Shown: positions 1 through 12,846 of the stretch, piece by piece
How positions within the stretch are numbered: the stretch's first letter is position 1
How the letters are laid out: every line of letters begins with the position of its first letter
Assembly: GCA_004794785.1 (NCBI GenBank)
Contig: SJOL01006425.1
Span: 725,859 to 789,858, forward strand
Length of the DNA: 64,000 bases
Direction: 5' to 3'
Origin: Opisthorchis felineus
Lineage: Eukaryota > Platyhelminthes > Trematoda > Opisthorchiida > Opisthorchiidae
Made by a program: the position numbers and the translations under genes
The notes under the pieces: model-generated
Seen by the model: only the letters and a program-made list of their open reading frames with translations
The model's database searches: none
What the model was told of the DNA's origin: nothing

Positions 1-3000
1 TCGCCGTTAACAAGAGTTTCAGGTCAGCTTGCAAGTGACTGTTCAACTACATAGATCAGAAATTCCTCAAGCTAAGTTCCATTTGCAGATTTCTCTTCCG
101 ATATCTGCCACTTTCGGGTGGTGTGCATTTCGAGCACTGCCTGTTGCGAACGCAGTAGCCAGACCCTAAGGAAGCGAAAATCCTTTACCTTAGTTCGTCA
201 AACTAAAATAAAGTATCTCGGCAATTTCAAAATTACACATCCTCTCTCCTGATTTTCACCATAGCATAGGTAATGAAGCAGGTGATTTGGTCGTAGATCA
301 AGTCCGTTTTTTTAAACTTTTCATCTTCGTGGGGCAGGGCACTGGCGTGCTTCTTAGCAACAACAGTTTTATTTAGTGACACTGGGAGAAGAGACGGATA
401 AATAAATGCCATCTTCACCCAGAAAAACGCACTGCATTTTGAACTGCCCCATTATATTCGCAATTTAGAGCCATATTTCCCCATAACTTACATGAAATAT
501 TCACAGTGCCACCAGGTAGGATGTTGAAAATCCATTAGAGAACCACAATACCCTTCTTACTCACTGTCGCTGCCCACCCATGGGCCATCACAGCGTCCAG
601 CGCAGCGTCCGCAAACGGAGCTTAGTTCGTCTGTGTGAAAAGTGCCAAGAGTACCTTTTTCATTTTGGTTGCTGTGTCACTGGGGTGAATTCCTAATATC
701 ACTTCAGAAAACAGCTGAGTTAGGGGTGCCTTCCTTCTCGAGGCTTTATTGACAAACCTCCTGGAACAAAATCATGGGACAATTCAAGTCATTGCCACAT
801 TTACACTACTTGCAAAATACTAATTTTTCAGCCAGCAGGATTGCTGACTGCTGACAAATCAAGGACAAACAGGGTGACCAGTTGACAGAACTCAGGAAAG
901 ACACAAAAGGTAGCAGCTTGGTGAAATAAACATAAGTAAATGTCCCCCAGAGAAATTCGGTGATCACTCACTTCGGTAGCATCGATCAAGAATCACTGTT
1001 CATACTTTTATTGAACTTTGTAATGACATTTTGAATGACGCTCCTATATTTCCTCGTCAGAACAGTCTGCAAACTGGATCCAGATTCATAGACTCATGTG
1101 CTGGTGTACTAGTGTATCTATGGACCCACAGTTGGGTTAGGCTCAGTGGTGTAATCTAGCCAATTCTATGCTTCGTAAGACGGGATTTGCTCTTGATGAA
1201 GCGAAGTGTAGACATGTGTTGCGACTTATGCTGTAGACGCCCAATTTTCATACGCCTATGCTGCCATAAGTGAGAATTACACTGGTTACGATGTCCAAGT
1301 GTATGCAACAGCCATGTCCACTGTTCAGTGCGATAAATTTGCTCACTCCACGAGTTGAGGTAGCCTAAATATGCATATGATAACCGAAGGCGAGTTTTTT
1401 TTAAACTTCGTCCACTTCTCTTGCTCCCTAAATGATCTCGTTTAGCATGGTCTTTGCAGTGGAACCCGTGCTGTTCCTAAAGCCACCATCTTATGAGTTA
1501 GCTAGAAATTCACTTGCAGTCGATGGGGAACCTGCCTCGACAGAACAGACCAACATTCATACGAACGTGCCTCAGAACTTTTGTAACATTATTCGAGCCC
1601 ATAGACTGGTAGGGTGAGATTTGCAGTCCATTGCAAAACACTTTCCAGTTAATGAGCTAATTTCCGAATTATGCTTCACAATATCAACCCGGGTTCTCCG
1701 TGTCACATGACAGCCCTGTTAACTGGTAATACCTAGGTTTTCAGTAGAGATTTCATCCTGTCAATGAATCGAGTCTATACTGAAAAGCCGAGAGGCACTG
1801 TCCAGCTGTTGCATCCTAATTAGGAACCATCAGTTGTAGGCATCATACAAAACTCCAATGAGAAGTTCTGAACCCGTGATTTCCCAGCTAGTAGCTTAAA
1901 CACAACCGTCTGGTCACGAACGGCCTAAAAGTGGTGTAATTAACCCGCACTTAAACAAGATGTAGCACGACTCACTGTTGAAAAGAAATGTTTTCTTCTT
2001 GGTCAGTAGTTTGATGAAAAATTTTCGTTGAGACTATTCCGAAGCTCAAACGCGTTATTTTTCTTGAGCACTGGTTAGCAAACATTTCTTGTGCGTTACA
2101 TGGAGTGACAACTTCACAAAATGATATATAAACAGATCCCGACATGATCACCTACTTTTTAGAGTGGCCGTCGTTGACCAGTTGTTTTGTTCAAGAGGTC
2201 AGACGATGCTCAAACTAGCGTTTTCATCTTTTTCCAACAAGGTCATTGAAACGAATTTTCCGGAAATACGACCAATGTATACACTGTGATATGCAGAACA
2301 CTGGGGTGTTTTGTTCGTATTCTCGATATTCAAGTGCAAATTCGTAGTGAAATTGTGAAACTTTTTTGTTTATCTTTGCGTAAGAAATGGCAATTTGTCG
2401 TATCATCATCCATATATCACTTAGATATAGGTAGTATGGGATGGTTACCCAAAATCCGAGAGTAACCCGTGAGCAGTCTCGTCCTGATTGGATATCATCA
2501 GGTTGCCTTATTCCCAGAACCTGAGACATCCAACCCCTGACCTGAAAAGCGGTTTGGTCGAATGCAGTTCGGTCATACGCATAATGAAACAGCTGAAGCT
2601 GGTGACCCGATGGAGTCTCCCGCAGTAGGTAGTATATTGGTATTCTTCCGCATAATCTTCAGCGCACAGGCCGCTTCGAAATTCCGTTGCGAAGATTTTC
2701 AGTAAAGTTAGGTGTATGGGATGATAGTTCAGAATCCACAGACAGTCCACGACCAGTTCTGCCAAGTTTGGGGCGCATCAGGTAAGGCTAACCCTGGGGC
2801 GTTGACATAACCAATTCCTGGCCCTAACAGCGAGAGAGCAAGCTAACAATAGGGGTCTCCTGCTCCCTTCCGAGTCTAGTGGTGTCTCTCAGCTCAAGAT
2901 ATCGGATGATTGTTATATGCACAGAAATTCCTCCCCGTAAGATAGCGTATCTGACGGCTTAGAACCTCAGGAATCCCATTTTTACCAAACCTGTTAACTG

Positions 3001-5250
3001 TTTTAGAAACCAGACAACCCAATATTTCCGTTTTATACGACTAGGATAGTCAGTTCTATCAATATTATTTTCGTCGCATAGGACGTAGAGTCGATGAAAA
3101 GTTCTGCAAGGATTTTGGCGAGATTCATGCGATTTTTAAGGACATAAAAGCTTCCATGTTTCTGGATGCAGCTGAGGTAGCGTGGTTGGTTCACTAATAT
3201 GGGTTGGAAATGATGGTTCCTCAAACAATGTTAATGGACTGCAAAAGAGTGAACTAGCTGTATTGGCGCTACAGGAATGATGGTCTTTTTCTTATAGCAT
3301 AGGTTTCATGTACAATAGGTCATTGAATAACTAAGGTACCAGACCTCATTAGGCTCCCCTTCTACTGAGATCACCTCAAGAACTGAAGCCATCCCATACC
3401 AGTACCGTGAGATTTAGCTTGATAATAACATCAAGACAGGCCGTTCTCGGTGTCCACAAGGTGCATATGCCTCTCTCAACAAAGACCATGAAGCAAAACT
3501 TGTGCATTGACCCTTCTTCTACTTGGCATCAATAAGATCTCCGACCAACGACATGAAGAGAAAACTGATATCCAGGCTCCATTTATTTGATGTGAAACTA
3601 CCCCTTGTGTGGAATCATTCTTTAGAGAGAATCACCTCTGGTTGATCCCATGAAGCCACTTTTGATGGTTTAGCCTTTCTTCAAGAAGAGGTCAAATCTC
3701 GATTGATACCTTTGGCAATCTCATACAGGTGATCTTACTCAAGAGCTTAGGAGAGGGCATCTGGAAAGACTGAGCATGAATGAAAGACCAGATCAAAAGA
3801 ACCATCAAAAGTGATCATTCTTTCAAGTCGATATCTGTCCTGAGAAATTTTAAATACATTTCAGGAGACCAGTAAAAGGGGATGGTTGTTTCTTTGGATA
3901 TCTGCGTAAACAGACAAATTCACAGCCACTCTTACACAAAGAGCAGCTCAGGAGGAACGCATATGACGACGTTTCTGGAGTTAGTCCACAACCGGGTTCT
4001 CACACCTTAGATCCGAGAACACTAGGCTTGGGTTTAAAACGCCGCGAACGCGCTTATGATCATATGAACGGTTTGTGCTGGTGTTAACGCGGATGTTACA
4101 ACTGTCAGGCTTTCCACGATCCAATCTGACCTAGCGGTGAAAGGTGGAAAGTCATTCGCCGCGGAGTTGCTTATCAGCAATCACCAACTGAACAGTTACA
4201 AACTATTGGACAGGAAAGTAGACCTCTCATATGCATCTTATTTTAAAAAAACTGAACATCCTCATGCGTCTTCTTGAACTTTCGTGGATATTCATTGACG
4301 CTCCTGCAATTGCAAACGAACGCAGCAAAGCAGTTCCACAAGTTCCGTAAAGAACCCCACCTTCCATTAGACACGAGACCACATACTACTCCATACCTCA
4401 TCAGTAGTATCTGCCGTCACACCGGTATTGTTTGAATGCCAATAGACTATTTGACACATGCAGAAATTACTGGTCTGAGCGGTCACCTTTTAGAACGTCC
4501 AAATATTTGCAATTAGCTCATGCAAAAGTTTTGATATTTATGGCTAACAAATTCTCATTTAGAGGTCCGTTCCCTTCTACACCATCAAAACTCAACTGAA
4601 AGACGAACGCCATCAGCTATCAGAATTTACTACGTGGGTTCTTTCGCAGTCTCATGACAAGTCCCACATTTACCGTAAAACGAGACGTTTTCCGAATAGA
4701 CCACGCGAAAACTACTTAGATTCTGACTCAAGCGGATTGTAAATCCAGCTCAGGCCAAAAAATCAGTCACAATTTGAGAGATTTCAACAAGTATTAATAA
4801 CTCAAGCTATAGGAATCCGCTTAGAACAACTGAGCTCTGTATGAGAAAGAACCCTGTGTAAATTTTAACTTCAGCTTCGTTACACAATCAGCCCATAGTC
4901 TTTCGACATGAGAAAGACATTTTCGAAACACTGAATTTCTGACGTCCGATAAACACCCTATTTGAAATTCTATGATACACACGGCTTCTGTGAGTAACGT
5001 GAATTCTGGTTAGTTAGCCAGATGATCAGTTTTAAAAGGCAAACGCAGCCCGTTTTGTGAGGGAGCACCAACTGTGCGGTCTGCTTTTGCGTCTGATTTG
5101 GAACCGACAAGTGACAGCGTGGACAGAGCCAGTTCCGCATAGTGAGCAAAAATCACTCATTTGAAAACTGATGTATAATCGATGCAACATTTGAATCAAT
5201 AGGGGGACGAACTGGACTGACTTCACGCACATCTAACTGTCAGAGTTCAT
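1..5250. other. Intergenic, no recognisable gene
   Basis: Only short unconserved ORFs on both strands. The only structure noted is a 14-bp inverted repeat (3657-3670 and 3800-3813). No SINE or RTE similarity was recognised here. Confidence 0.6.
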
Positions 5251-5263
5251 ATGAAGGTAGAGT
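5251..5263. repeat. RTE-1 target-site duplication, 3' copy
   Basis: ATGAAGGTAGAGT, identical to 9239-9251, directly abutting the TGATGATG tail of RTE-1. Confidence 0.92.
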
Positions 5264-8200
5264 CATCATCATCATCATTATCAGCTATAAGAACCGCGTA
5301 CTTGTCGTATAGTGGTTGTAGCTGCCACATTTTCGTTCACCGATGATTTGGGGAGATAGTTGCGCATTGGAGGCGGGAGCTGATAAATTGGTGCGTAAAC
5401 ACAGCACTGTTAGTGGACTGTTAAGGGGGGAATCGGGAAGGGAGCTATGCATTGAAGGCAATAGCTTGGATGCACGAGCGCCATTGAGGGCGCTGTGGGC
5501 CATGTCTGACAATGTTCTAACCATTCATGTGGCCCGTCTCGGGGTCCCCATCCAGGAAGACGGCAATGACCAGCGCAGCTGAATATGCTGGTAGTGGCTT
5601 TCATACTTCGCCGCCTCTGGCTCGTTTCCACCCTTCACTTGGTTGGAGGAAAAGAACCCTTCGAGGAAGTCGGTCGACTGGCATACGGAGCACGTGGCCA
5701 AGCCAGCGCAACCTATGCAGTGTGATCAGTTCATCTATTGAGGGTGAGTTATTTCTTCCGAATACCATTAGACGTACTTCAGCATTGCTTATCCAGTGTT
5801 CCCACCAGACTCGGGCAATACTCCGAAGACATCGATGGTCAAACACTGAAAGTCTTTTGACGTCCTCGGCGCACAACCGCCAGGTTTCTGATCTGTATAG
5901 TAGTATGGAGCGCACCGCAGCATTTTAAACTCGACCCTTGACGGATAAGCTTATATCACGCCTACGCCACAGGTGACGCAGGTTAGCAAAAGCTGCTCTG
6001 GCCTTCCCAATCCGGATGGAAATATCGTCTTTCACGAGACCACCGGGACTGATACAGCTGCCCAGATAAACGAATTTGTCAACTACTTCAATCGATTCAT
6101 CCTCAAGCATGAGGCTAGGGTTCGAGCCCACCCAGTCTTGCAGTAGCACTTTACACTTTGCAGGTGTGAAGCACATGCCGAACCGTGAGGCGGAATTATT
6201 TAGATTATTTATTATTGTTTGCATTACCACGGGGTCAGATCCAAGAAGAGCTATGTCGTCTGCGTACTCGATGTCTGTGAGCGGACGCCCCGGGAGCACT
6301 TCGACCCCACAGGCATGAGAGGCTGTTAGTGAGTGTTCTGTAATCGTATAAATGACGAAATTGAAGAGGAAAGGTGAAAGAGGACAGCCTTGCCTGACAG
6401 CACTTGATGTGGTGAACCCAGGCGAGAGCCACCCGTAGCCCTTCACACATCCGCGGGAGTTGGCGTACAGCGCCTTAAGGAGGGTCAAGCATTTATGGGG
6501 ACACCTTTGCTCCACAAACACTACCGTAGTGCCTGACGGTCCACAGAGTCAAAGGCAGCTTTCAGACTAAGGAACACAACCATTGTTGGTTGCCGGAAGC
6601 AGTGTCGCTGTTCCAGAATCTGTCGGAAGGTGAAAATGTGATCGATGCATCCTCTTGCAGGACGGAACCCAGCTTGGCTTTCACGGATTTGTCTCTCCCT
6701 GTGTTCAGTCAATCTTCGAAGGATAAGGCCAGAGAGCACCTTCGATGCCACAGCTAACAGGCTGATGCCACGGTGGTTTTCACACAGAGTCCGCGTACTC
6801 TTTTTGAAGATAGGAATAACTGTCGACATGCCCCATTCTGCAGGCATCTTCTCTTCCTTCCGCATAGCACCAATAAACTTTGTCAGATGGGTCACCAGGG
6901 ATTCTCCGCCTTCTTTGAAGAGGGCTGGATGGAGACCGTCCAGTCCTGGTGCCTTCTCACGTTTCAGTACGCATATTTCGTACCTTATTTCTTCTTCCGA
7001 CGGACGATCAAGGTTTACATTCCATTCGCCCGTATGCACCATCTCTACAGGCTGTGTTGCAGGAGGCCAGCAGAACTGTTCTTCGAAGTGTTCGGCCCAT
7101 CTTTCCAGTCGACGTTTTTGCGAGTGAATTAATGAGCCATCTTTTTCACTTGTCGTTTCGCTGACCGTATCAGTTGATATAGGGCACGGCTGTTTCCCGT
7201 AGCAAAAGTCCTCTTCATCTCCCGAGCTTTCGATGTCCACCAGAGCTCTCGGTCTTTCCTTAGACTCTTCACTATTTGGCGTTTGAGGGATTTGCGTGCG
7301 TCGTCGTACTCGTCGCCTGCTGGTATGGATTTCCTGGCATCAATCATGGATAGTGATCTCGATGACATCCAGTGGTCTTGTGGTCGAATCGGAGAGGTCG
7401 GCCAGACAGCACTGAATGCCGCTAACATAGCTCCTTTCATAGTTTGCCACGCTTCATCCACATGTCCACTACCACCACAGTATTGGTTTACTGTGGAGAG
7501 TTGTTGGGCTAGCTCAGATCGATACTGCTGAGCTATGGCAGTTCTTCGAAGATAGTGGATGGGCATGCTTCTTACTAATTTGCGAGGGCCTGAAGGGAAG
7601 CGAACTGTCAGGCGTGCATGCACCATGGCGTGATCGGAATCAAGTGGTGTGCCCCAGAAGGAACGGCAGTCTTGAATTGTGGCTCTCCACCGGTGGCTGA
7701 TGGCCACGTGGTCCAACTGGGTCCACGCTTGATTTGCAGTTGGTGGCCGCCAGGTTACGCAATGCGAACGTTTGTGCTGAAAGTTCGTACTGGCCAGAAA
7801 CAGTTCATGATCAGCACACAACTGAAGGAGGTGATCTCCGTTGTCTGTGCGGCGAGCATCGACTCCGAATCGACCGCCCAAATGTGATTCCAAGGAGCTC
7901 AGGCGACCTACTTGGGCATTCAAATCGCCTGCGAGGATCACAATGTCGGTGCATTTCGCTTGACGAATGAGCCCGGATAGCTCTCGATAGAAAGTATCCT
8001 TCTAAGCATCAGAACTGCAGTCCGTTGGGGCATAAGCCGACACTACAAACAGGCACCGCTTTTTATGCCGAGAGACAATGAGCTTGATTGAACTGGATAA
8101 TCTGACGGCGCAAAGACGACTGTTCACTGGGATCCAATCCAGCAGAGCGCGTTCAGCCCTGAGGCTGAGTGCAACTCCCACGCCATATATTCCACGAGTC

Positions 8201-9238
8201 ATCGCTTCTGGGTCACCGGACACACGGAGGGAGAAATGTGAAAGAGCTGAGTTCATCCTTGGCGTTTTGAGATGCATAACCACGCTTGGGTCTTGTATAC
8301 ATGTTTCGGAGACACATCATACATCAATTTTAAGGGAGTATAAGGTTTCAGCAAGCATTGCCTGTTTGCCAATTTGAAATAGAGTACGGACGGTAAAAGG
8401 TCCTATATAGAAAGGATCTCGTGGATTTAGAAGGGTGTTATTTTGTTTACTGTTAATAGGCAGCGAGGAGCATGAGGACCTTCGGTCAGATGACTGACAG
8501 TCAAGTGACCCAGTGACGTTTGCTTGTGTGGTGGGAAGGGTTTGGGGAGGGACATCGGTGGACACGGAACTGTGCGGGCAAATGATACTTCCCGGTTGCC
8601 CAGGCCGAGGAAGGGGGTTTGGTTGAGGTACCCCACCTTGAGCCTTTGACTCAAAAGTCTGACCCACAAGGCAGTGGGAGGATGTAGGGTCTTCTTTGGG
8701 GACCCTGCCCGGAGCCGATGACTCAACAGCCTGACCCACTTGGCTGCATGGGGCCGTCTAGGCCCGAGGACGCACGGAGTAAGGCATTACTGTCTCACTC
8801 CTAGTACAGATGCACATAGCAGGTGCCTTTTGAGCAGCACCGGACGTTTTGGTCTTGAAAGTATTTCGACCGTATTGGATAATGCGCCGGCGGTCACGGT
8901 CAACCGCTGGGCGATTGGAGTGTGCGGTTTTTAGGCCGATCTTTTCAAACCCGTCCTTCCTAGAGGAAGGTAGCATCGCTGCTTCCATAAATATGGATAT
9001 ACTACTCGCTTGAGGGAAACACCTTACTGCTTTCACACTCCTGTCGCAGAGCACAGTACGACTTTACCCCCAGACCGCCTCGTAGTACGGGATCTCGCTG
9101 CTCTTGGTCTGACTGCTCCCCTTTGGCCTGCCTGGCATGGTTGCACCTTGTGGAACGAAGTTCCAGCCAGTGTAGCCCGTGGGATCATTGCAGCACTCAA
9201 GCCCGACTACCTCGTCAAGGTGGCAGCTTTAGGTCGGG
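5264..9238 (-). mobile_element. RTE-1: near full-length RTE-clade non-LTR retrotransposon
   Basis: Order on the minus strand: 5'UTR (9238 to about 8740), APE-type endonuclease, reverse transcriptase, short 3'UTR ending in a TGATGATGATGATG tail. Both edges are fixed by a 13-bp direct repeat, ATGAAGGTAGAGT. The 5' end matches RTE-2's 5' end (CCCGAC.TAAAGCTG.CACCTTG). The short tandem-repeat tail and single EN-RT frame fit RTE elements such as those of schistosomes. Length is 3,975 bp. It is inactive through frameshifts and stops. Confidence 0.93.
5601..8739 (-). pseudogene. RTE-1 endonuclease-reverse transcriptase, frameshifted
   Basis: Nicks target DNA and copies the element RNA by target-primed reverse transcription. 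The endonuclease has SETCIQD, SAYAPTD, AGDLNAQVG, QLDHVAIS and SDHAMVHA (about 8350-7550). The RT has GLDGLHPALF, SQAGFRPARG, LKAAFDSVDR, VRQGCPLSPFLF and the catalytic YADDI (about 6960-6250), then the C-terminal segment LRWLGHVLRM. The frame from 8739 to 7129 is continuous except for two stops, one near 8317 and a TAG at 8002-8004. Two frameshifts follow (near 7130-7240 and at 6521), and another stop near 5922. It is dead but only mildly decayed. Confidence 0.93.
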
Positions 9239-9251
9239 ATGAAGGTAGAGT
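9239..9251. repeat. RTE-1 target-site duplication, 5' copy
   Basis: ATGAAGGTAGAGT, identical to 5251-5263, directly abutting the 5' end of RTE-1. Confidence 0.92.
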
Positions 9252-9770
9252 AATGTTGACCACATGGTGACACGTTTTATTTGCTGCTTCATCTCTCTAA
9301 ATGATATCTACGGGGATATTTGATCATTTGCTTGAACACTTTTGATGTATGTTGCTAAATCCCACACACTGTCAATCACCAACTTGCAGTTGACTGATCC
9401 GGATCTTAGAAGTAAGTCAACCATACCCAGTATCGGTGTTGTGTTCATAGTTATTGACAAACTTGTAGATTGGCACGAATTCCAAGCTTTTGCATACAAA
9501 ACGTGATGTGGATGAGCACGAGATTTTCACGATCAAATGTTTCACTCACACAAACCTTTATTCACGTGGTTCGATTTCAATACACGTTGGTGCTTGTTTG
9601 ACAAGGTGTGAGCAAGTTAAGCACATCTGCACTTAACCAGGACCAGAAAGATTCTTTCAGATCCCTTCCTTCAGATGAACACAGCTACCGAACACTGAGG
9701 TTCCCCTCGCATTCGTTTTAACTTGTAAGGTGTTCGTGAAGGATTTGGTCATACGAAACCTTGTTCATAT

Positions 9771-9850
9771 TAATAATAATGAAATAATCGTTCAGCTATT
9801 GCACCCTTTCAGTGCCTAGCTGCCATGCCACCCAAAGGAAGCACGAGGTT
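9771..9850 (-). repeat. tRNA-SINE copy, 3' part only
   Basis: Contains the (ATT)n-side tail and the body block CGTTCAGCTATTGCACCCTTTC..CTAGCTGCCATGCCACCC of the SINE family. The tRNA-like head is missing. Confidence 0.75.
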
Positions 9851-11465
9851 CATCAGGTAGGCTACGGATGCACAGAAACTGACCTAGGAATTCACTTCCT
9901 TAGTTCATGCCTACGAACGCTGCTTCATCACTAACGGGCTATTTTGTGACAAGTTTGGGCTAACAACATAACCTTTACCCTTCGGTTCACTGGCTTGAGC
10001 ATTTCAATGTCTATAGTGTGAAGTCAGCGTTTTCCGTGCATGTTTCTCAGATGATCTGCACTGTGTGCACGTGAAATGCATCCATATTTTAAATGGGCCA
10101 CTAATGAACTTTAACCGATAATGGGGCATCTGAGTTTCCCAGCCTGCGGCTTTGATGAGACCAAAGGGACTAGTCAACGGGCATTTGGGTGTGCAGAGGG
10201 TACTTAAGTCGCAGAAAACGTCCAGCACTACCAACTGCGGTGACTCGGCCATGTGCTACACATGCCGACACACCACCTACCGGGACGAGTGTTGTTCCCC
10301 GTGCCTCCTTCACAATTGTGCAAACTGCCAGGTGACAACGTGTGAGAGATGATGAAGAGTTTAGGTGTTGTTGGTGCGGTCCACCTTTCGGGATGGGTCG
10401 ACGTAACCCGCCAAGCTTGGCTGGAATGATAGCAAGAAATGGTAGCTAGTCGATCTCAATGCCTTTCGTGCTGTCAGTTTCTTTCAAGATTGTCTGATGG
10501 AATGCTTGGACGTGTGTGCACCTCAGAATGCTTGTGATAGACTAGCACATCGTCCATTCACCTTTTTCCCTTCTTTTCATTTTAGTGTTGTACGACAATG
10601 AAGCATCAGTGTTTGCACTTAAGTTGCTGTTTCTGATGATGAGTCAACGCTGAGTTAATCCCAATAAGCTTCATCTGAACTCGTGGAACATCAGTTCGGG
10701 GAGCCACATAGTGGGTGAATACGTGTGGTTGGGTGCTTTCTCCTTTCATAAACACGGGTAATTTGGTGGCCTGGGAAAGCTCAACCAAAGACTAGCACGG
10801 CAAACAGTCGACACCTGGAAGATTTGACAAACCTAGCATTATCCTTCTCACAATGAATAACTTCTCCTAACACCACCAAGTTGTTGAACTCACCGACTAC
10901 TGACACCTCGGACCATCACTGAAGCAAGCTCTGCATCGCATTCAGGATGCCAACCAGACTGCTTTTAACCATGAACCTGCTGAGTCGAAATGGGATTTGC
11001 CGTAGACGTCACTCTGTTTAAGATGTTCAACTTCAACACTCAAATCATTCTCATTGAAAATCCTGACCGGCTTGGAATAGGTTTGGGTAGTTCAACCTGA
11101 AAACTTCATGGTAATCTGAGCATGCGATCTCCATACGAGTAAACCTTACTTTTAAGACAGGTTTCGAACAACTCCCCAATTCCAGCACATCCAAATGTAG
11201 GATTATTATTTCGACAGTCGTCGGTCCTGCCTTTGAGTACTCTATCATGTACATCTGGTAGTGGATGGAAATTGTCACACCATTGGCCAACAGATGAGTA
11301 CACCGTTGCACTAAGCTGTACAAAGTATCCTTTAAACTGACGTCAGGACCATCTACGACCACAGATAAGCATTCAGTGTGCCCCCAGACCACCCGGGACC
11401 AATATATCAAAGTTCAATGACGGGTATAATAACTCTGTACCAAATTGTTAGATATACAGATTGGG
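9851..11465. other. Intergenic, no recognisable gene
   Basis: Short ORFs only. None shows a domain or conserved motif, and no repeat was recognised. Confidence 0.5.
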
Positions 11466-11656
11466 TTTATTCATCGATGGCTTCCTCGTGTCTGATGTTT
11501 AGCGTCAATGGTGGCATTTTACAGCAAAAAGGACAAAGTTCGTAGCTGAGACTTTTGAGGGTGCAGGTTAGAGCGTGCCATGCCTCACAGCCCTACGTGT
11601 GAATGGAGAGAGAGAAGAGAAAGTCAGAATCAGGTGTTTTAGGGCGGGATGACGCA

Positions 11657-12361
11657 TTAGCGACATGCACTAGTTCCGTTTAATTCATTCCATGACAGTA
11701 AAACAATGGATGTGTAGGACGCCTGAGAATAGCGCACAAACAAAAGGGTCTGTTTGTGTCTCGCATGTTTCAATCGATTGGAAATTACAAGAAAACAATT
11801 CTTTCTCAAGAACTGGACGGAAGTGACCCAGCTTGTTTGTTTTTTAGCGTTCCGTTTTATCGTAGATTGTAACAGATATGAATAAGTGTAAGAACTGTGA
11901 GAACATTCTACAACTGAGAAACACATGACAACTCTGGTTTCTCCCATGCTCTGAGATATAAACGATGCGAGTGACGTTTCAAGCCACACTAGCTCCCAAA
12001 AGATATGATCAATTTTGTATGGTTCAGTGGGATTCGGCTTGGAAACGATACTTTCTGAGGAGCACCTTTCCAACAAAGACCATTCTAGTTGGTCTTCACA
12101 ACAAGAATGCAAAACTTGTGCACTGGTTCTAATTCGGCATTCAGCTGCTACCAGCAGCAAACAACTTCCCTCTCCTGACGACCGGAATCTCAAAGCATGA
12201 GTAGTCTTATTCCAGAAAAATTCAAACCAAGAAAAATTAAACTGGCGGTGGTTTGATCCAACCAAACTCAGCCACAGGAGTGTTTTGGAATTGAATACTG
12301 TACGGGGGTGTAGTTGTCGTACACCTGACCGTCGTATCCTCTGGACACGTTTTCGCAACAA
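11657..12361 (-). CDS. Unassigned 234-aa ORF 3' of ERK
   Basis: The longest open frame in the window outside the retroelements. It is open from an ATG at 12361 and rich in Ser, Cys and Trp. I recognise no domain, signal peptide or repeat. It lies on the ERK strand, within the likely 3'UTR region. A frame this long is unlikely by chance at this base composition, but codon use looks unremarkable and there is no supporting splice structure. It could be a real orphan gene, the exon of an unseen gene, or chance. Confidence 0.25.
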   Translation of the reverse strand: MLRKRVQRIRRSGVRQLHPRTVFNSKTLLWLSLVGSNHRQFNFSWFEFFWNKTTHALRFRSSGEGSCLLLVAAECRIRTSAQVLHSCCEDQLEWSLLERCSSESIVSKPNPTEPYKIDHIFWELVWLETSLASFISQSMGETRVVMCFSVVECSHSSYTYSYLLQSTIKRNAKKQTSWVTSVQFLRKNCFLVISNRLKHARHKQTLLFVRYSQASYTSIVLLSWNELNGTSACR

Positions 12362-12427
12362 GTTTTCACGATTCCACCCGCTCTTCTTTTTCTACTGGGA
12401 CATTCTGTCTTCATAGTTGTATGCGGC

Positions 12428-12450
12428 CAAACACACACACACACACACAC
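12428..12450. repeat. (AC)n microsatellite
   Basis: Dinucleotide run in the ERK 3' region. A (GT)n array in inverted orientation lies 0.85 kb away. Confidence 0.95.
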
Positions 12451-12846
12451 TGATTACTGATCGGGAAGGTGGTGTTGACAGACAGCAAGACTGCACTGCA
12501 AGACTGTTTACGACAACTACCGATGGAGCAGAAAAGTAACACGATTTCCCGAAAGTCTTTTCGAAATAGGTATAAAATAGGCTGCGTATTTAGCATTGGT
12601 TCACAAAAAAGTAGGAGATTAGGAGAAAGAAACAAAACTTCGAACAGTAGAGGAACGTAGTCCTATGCTCAAAGTTAAGTTAGGTTAGTGCTAACGCCTG
12701 TGCCATATAGAAGGAAGGAGCGAAGAGAGTACGGTGATCACCCCAGCTGTGAATGTTGTCGGAGGCCCAGCAGTTTCTCCTGATTCCACGATAAGGAGCT
12801 GGAATCAAAAAATAGAATGAACAAAAAATAGTAGGAGTGAAAATAG

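Noticed and set aside
3657..3813. 14-bp inverted repeat (CACTTTTGATGGTT / AACCATCAAAAGTG) with 129-bp spacer
   Set aside because: The arms are real, but they are short and lack flanking duplications. I could not connect them to any element.
6645..7127. Long plus-strand frames opposite RTE-1 (also 5343-5928 and 7283-8377)
   Set aside because: Antisense shadows of the RTE-1 endonuclease-RT, which has clear motifs on the minus strand.
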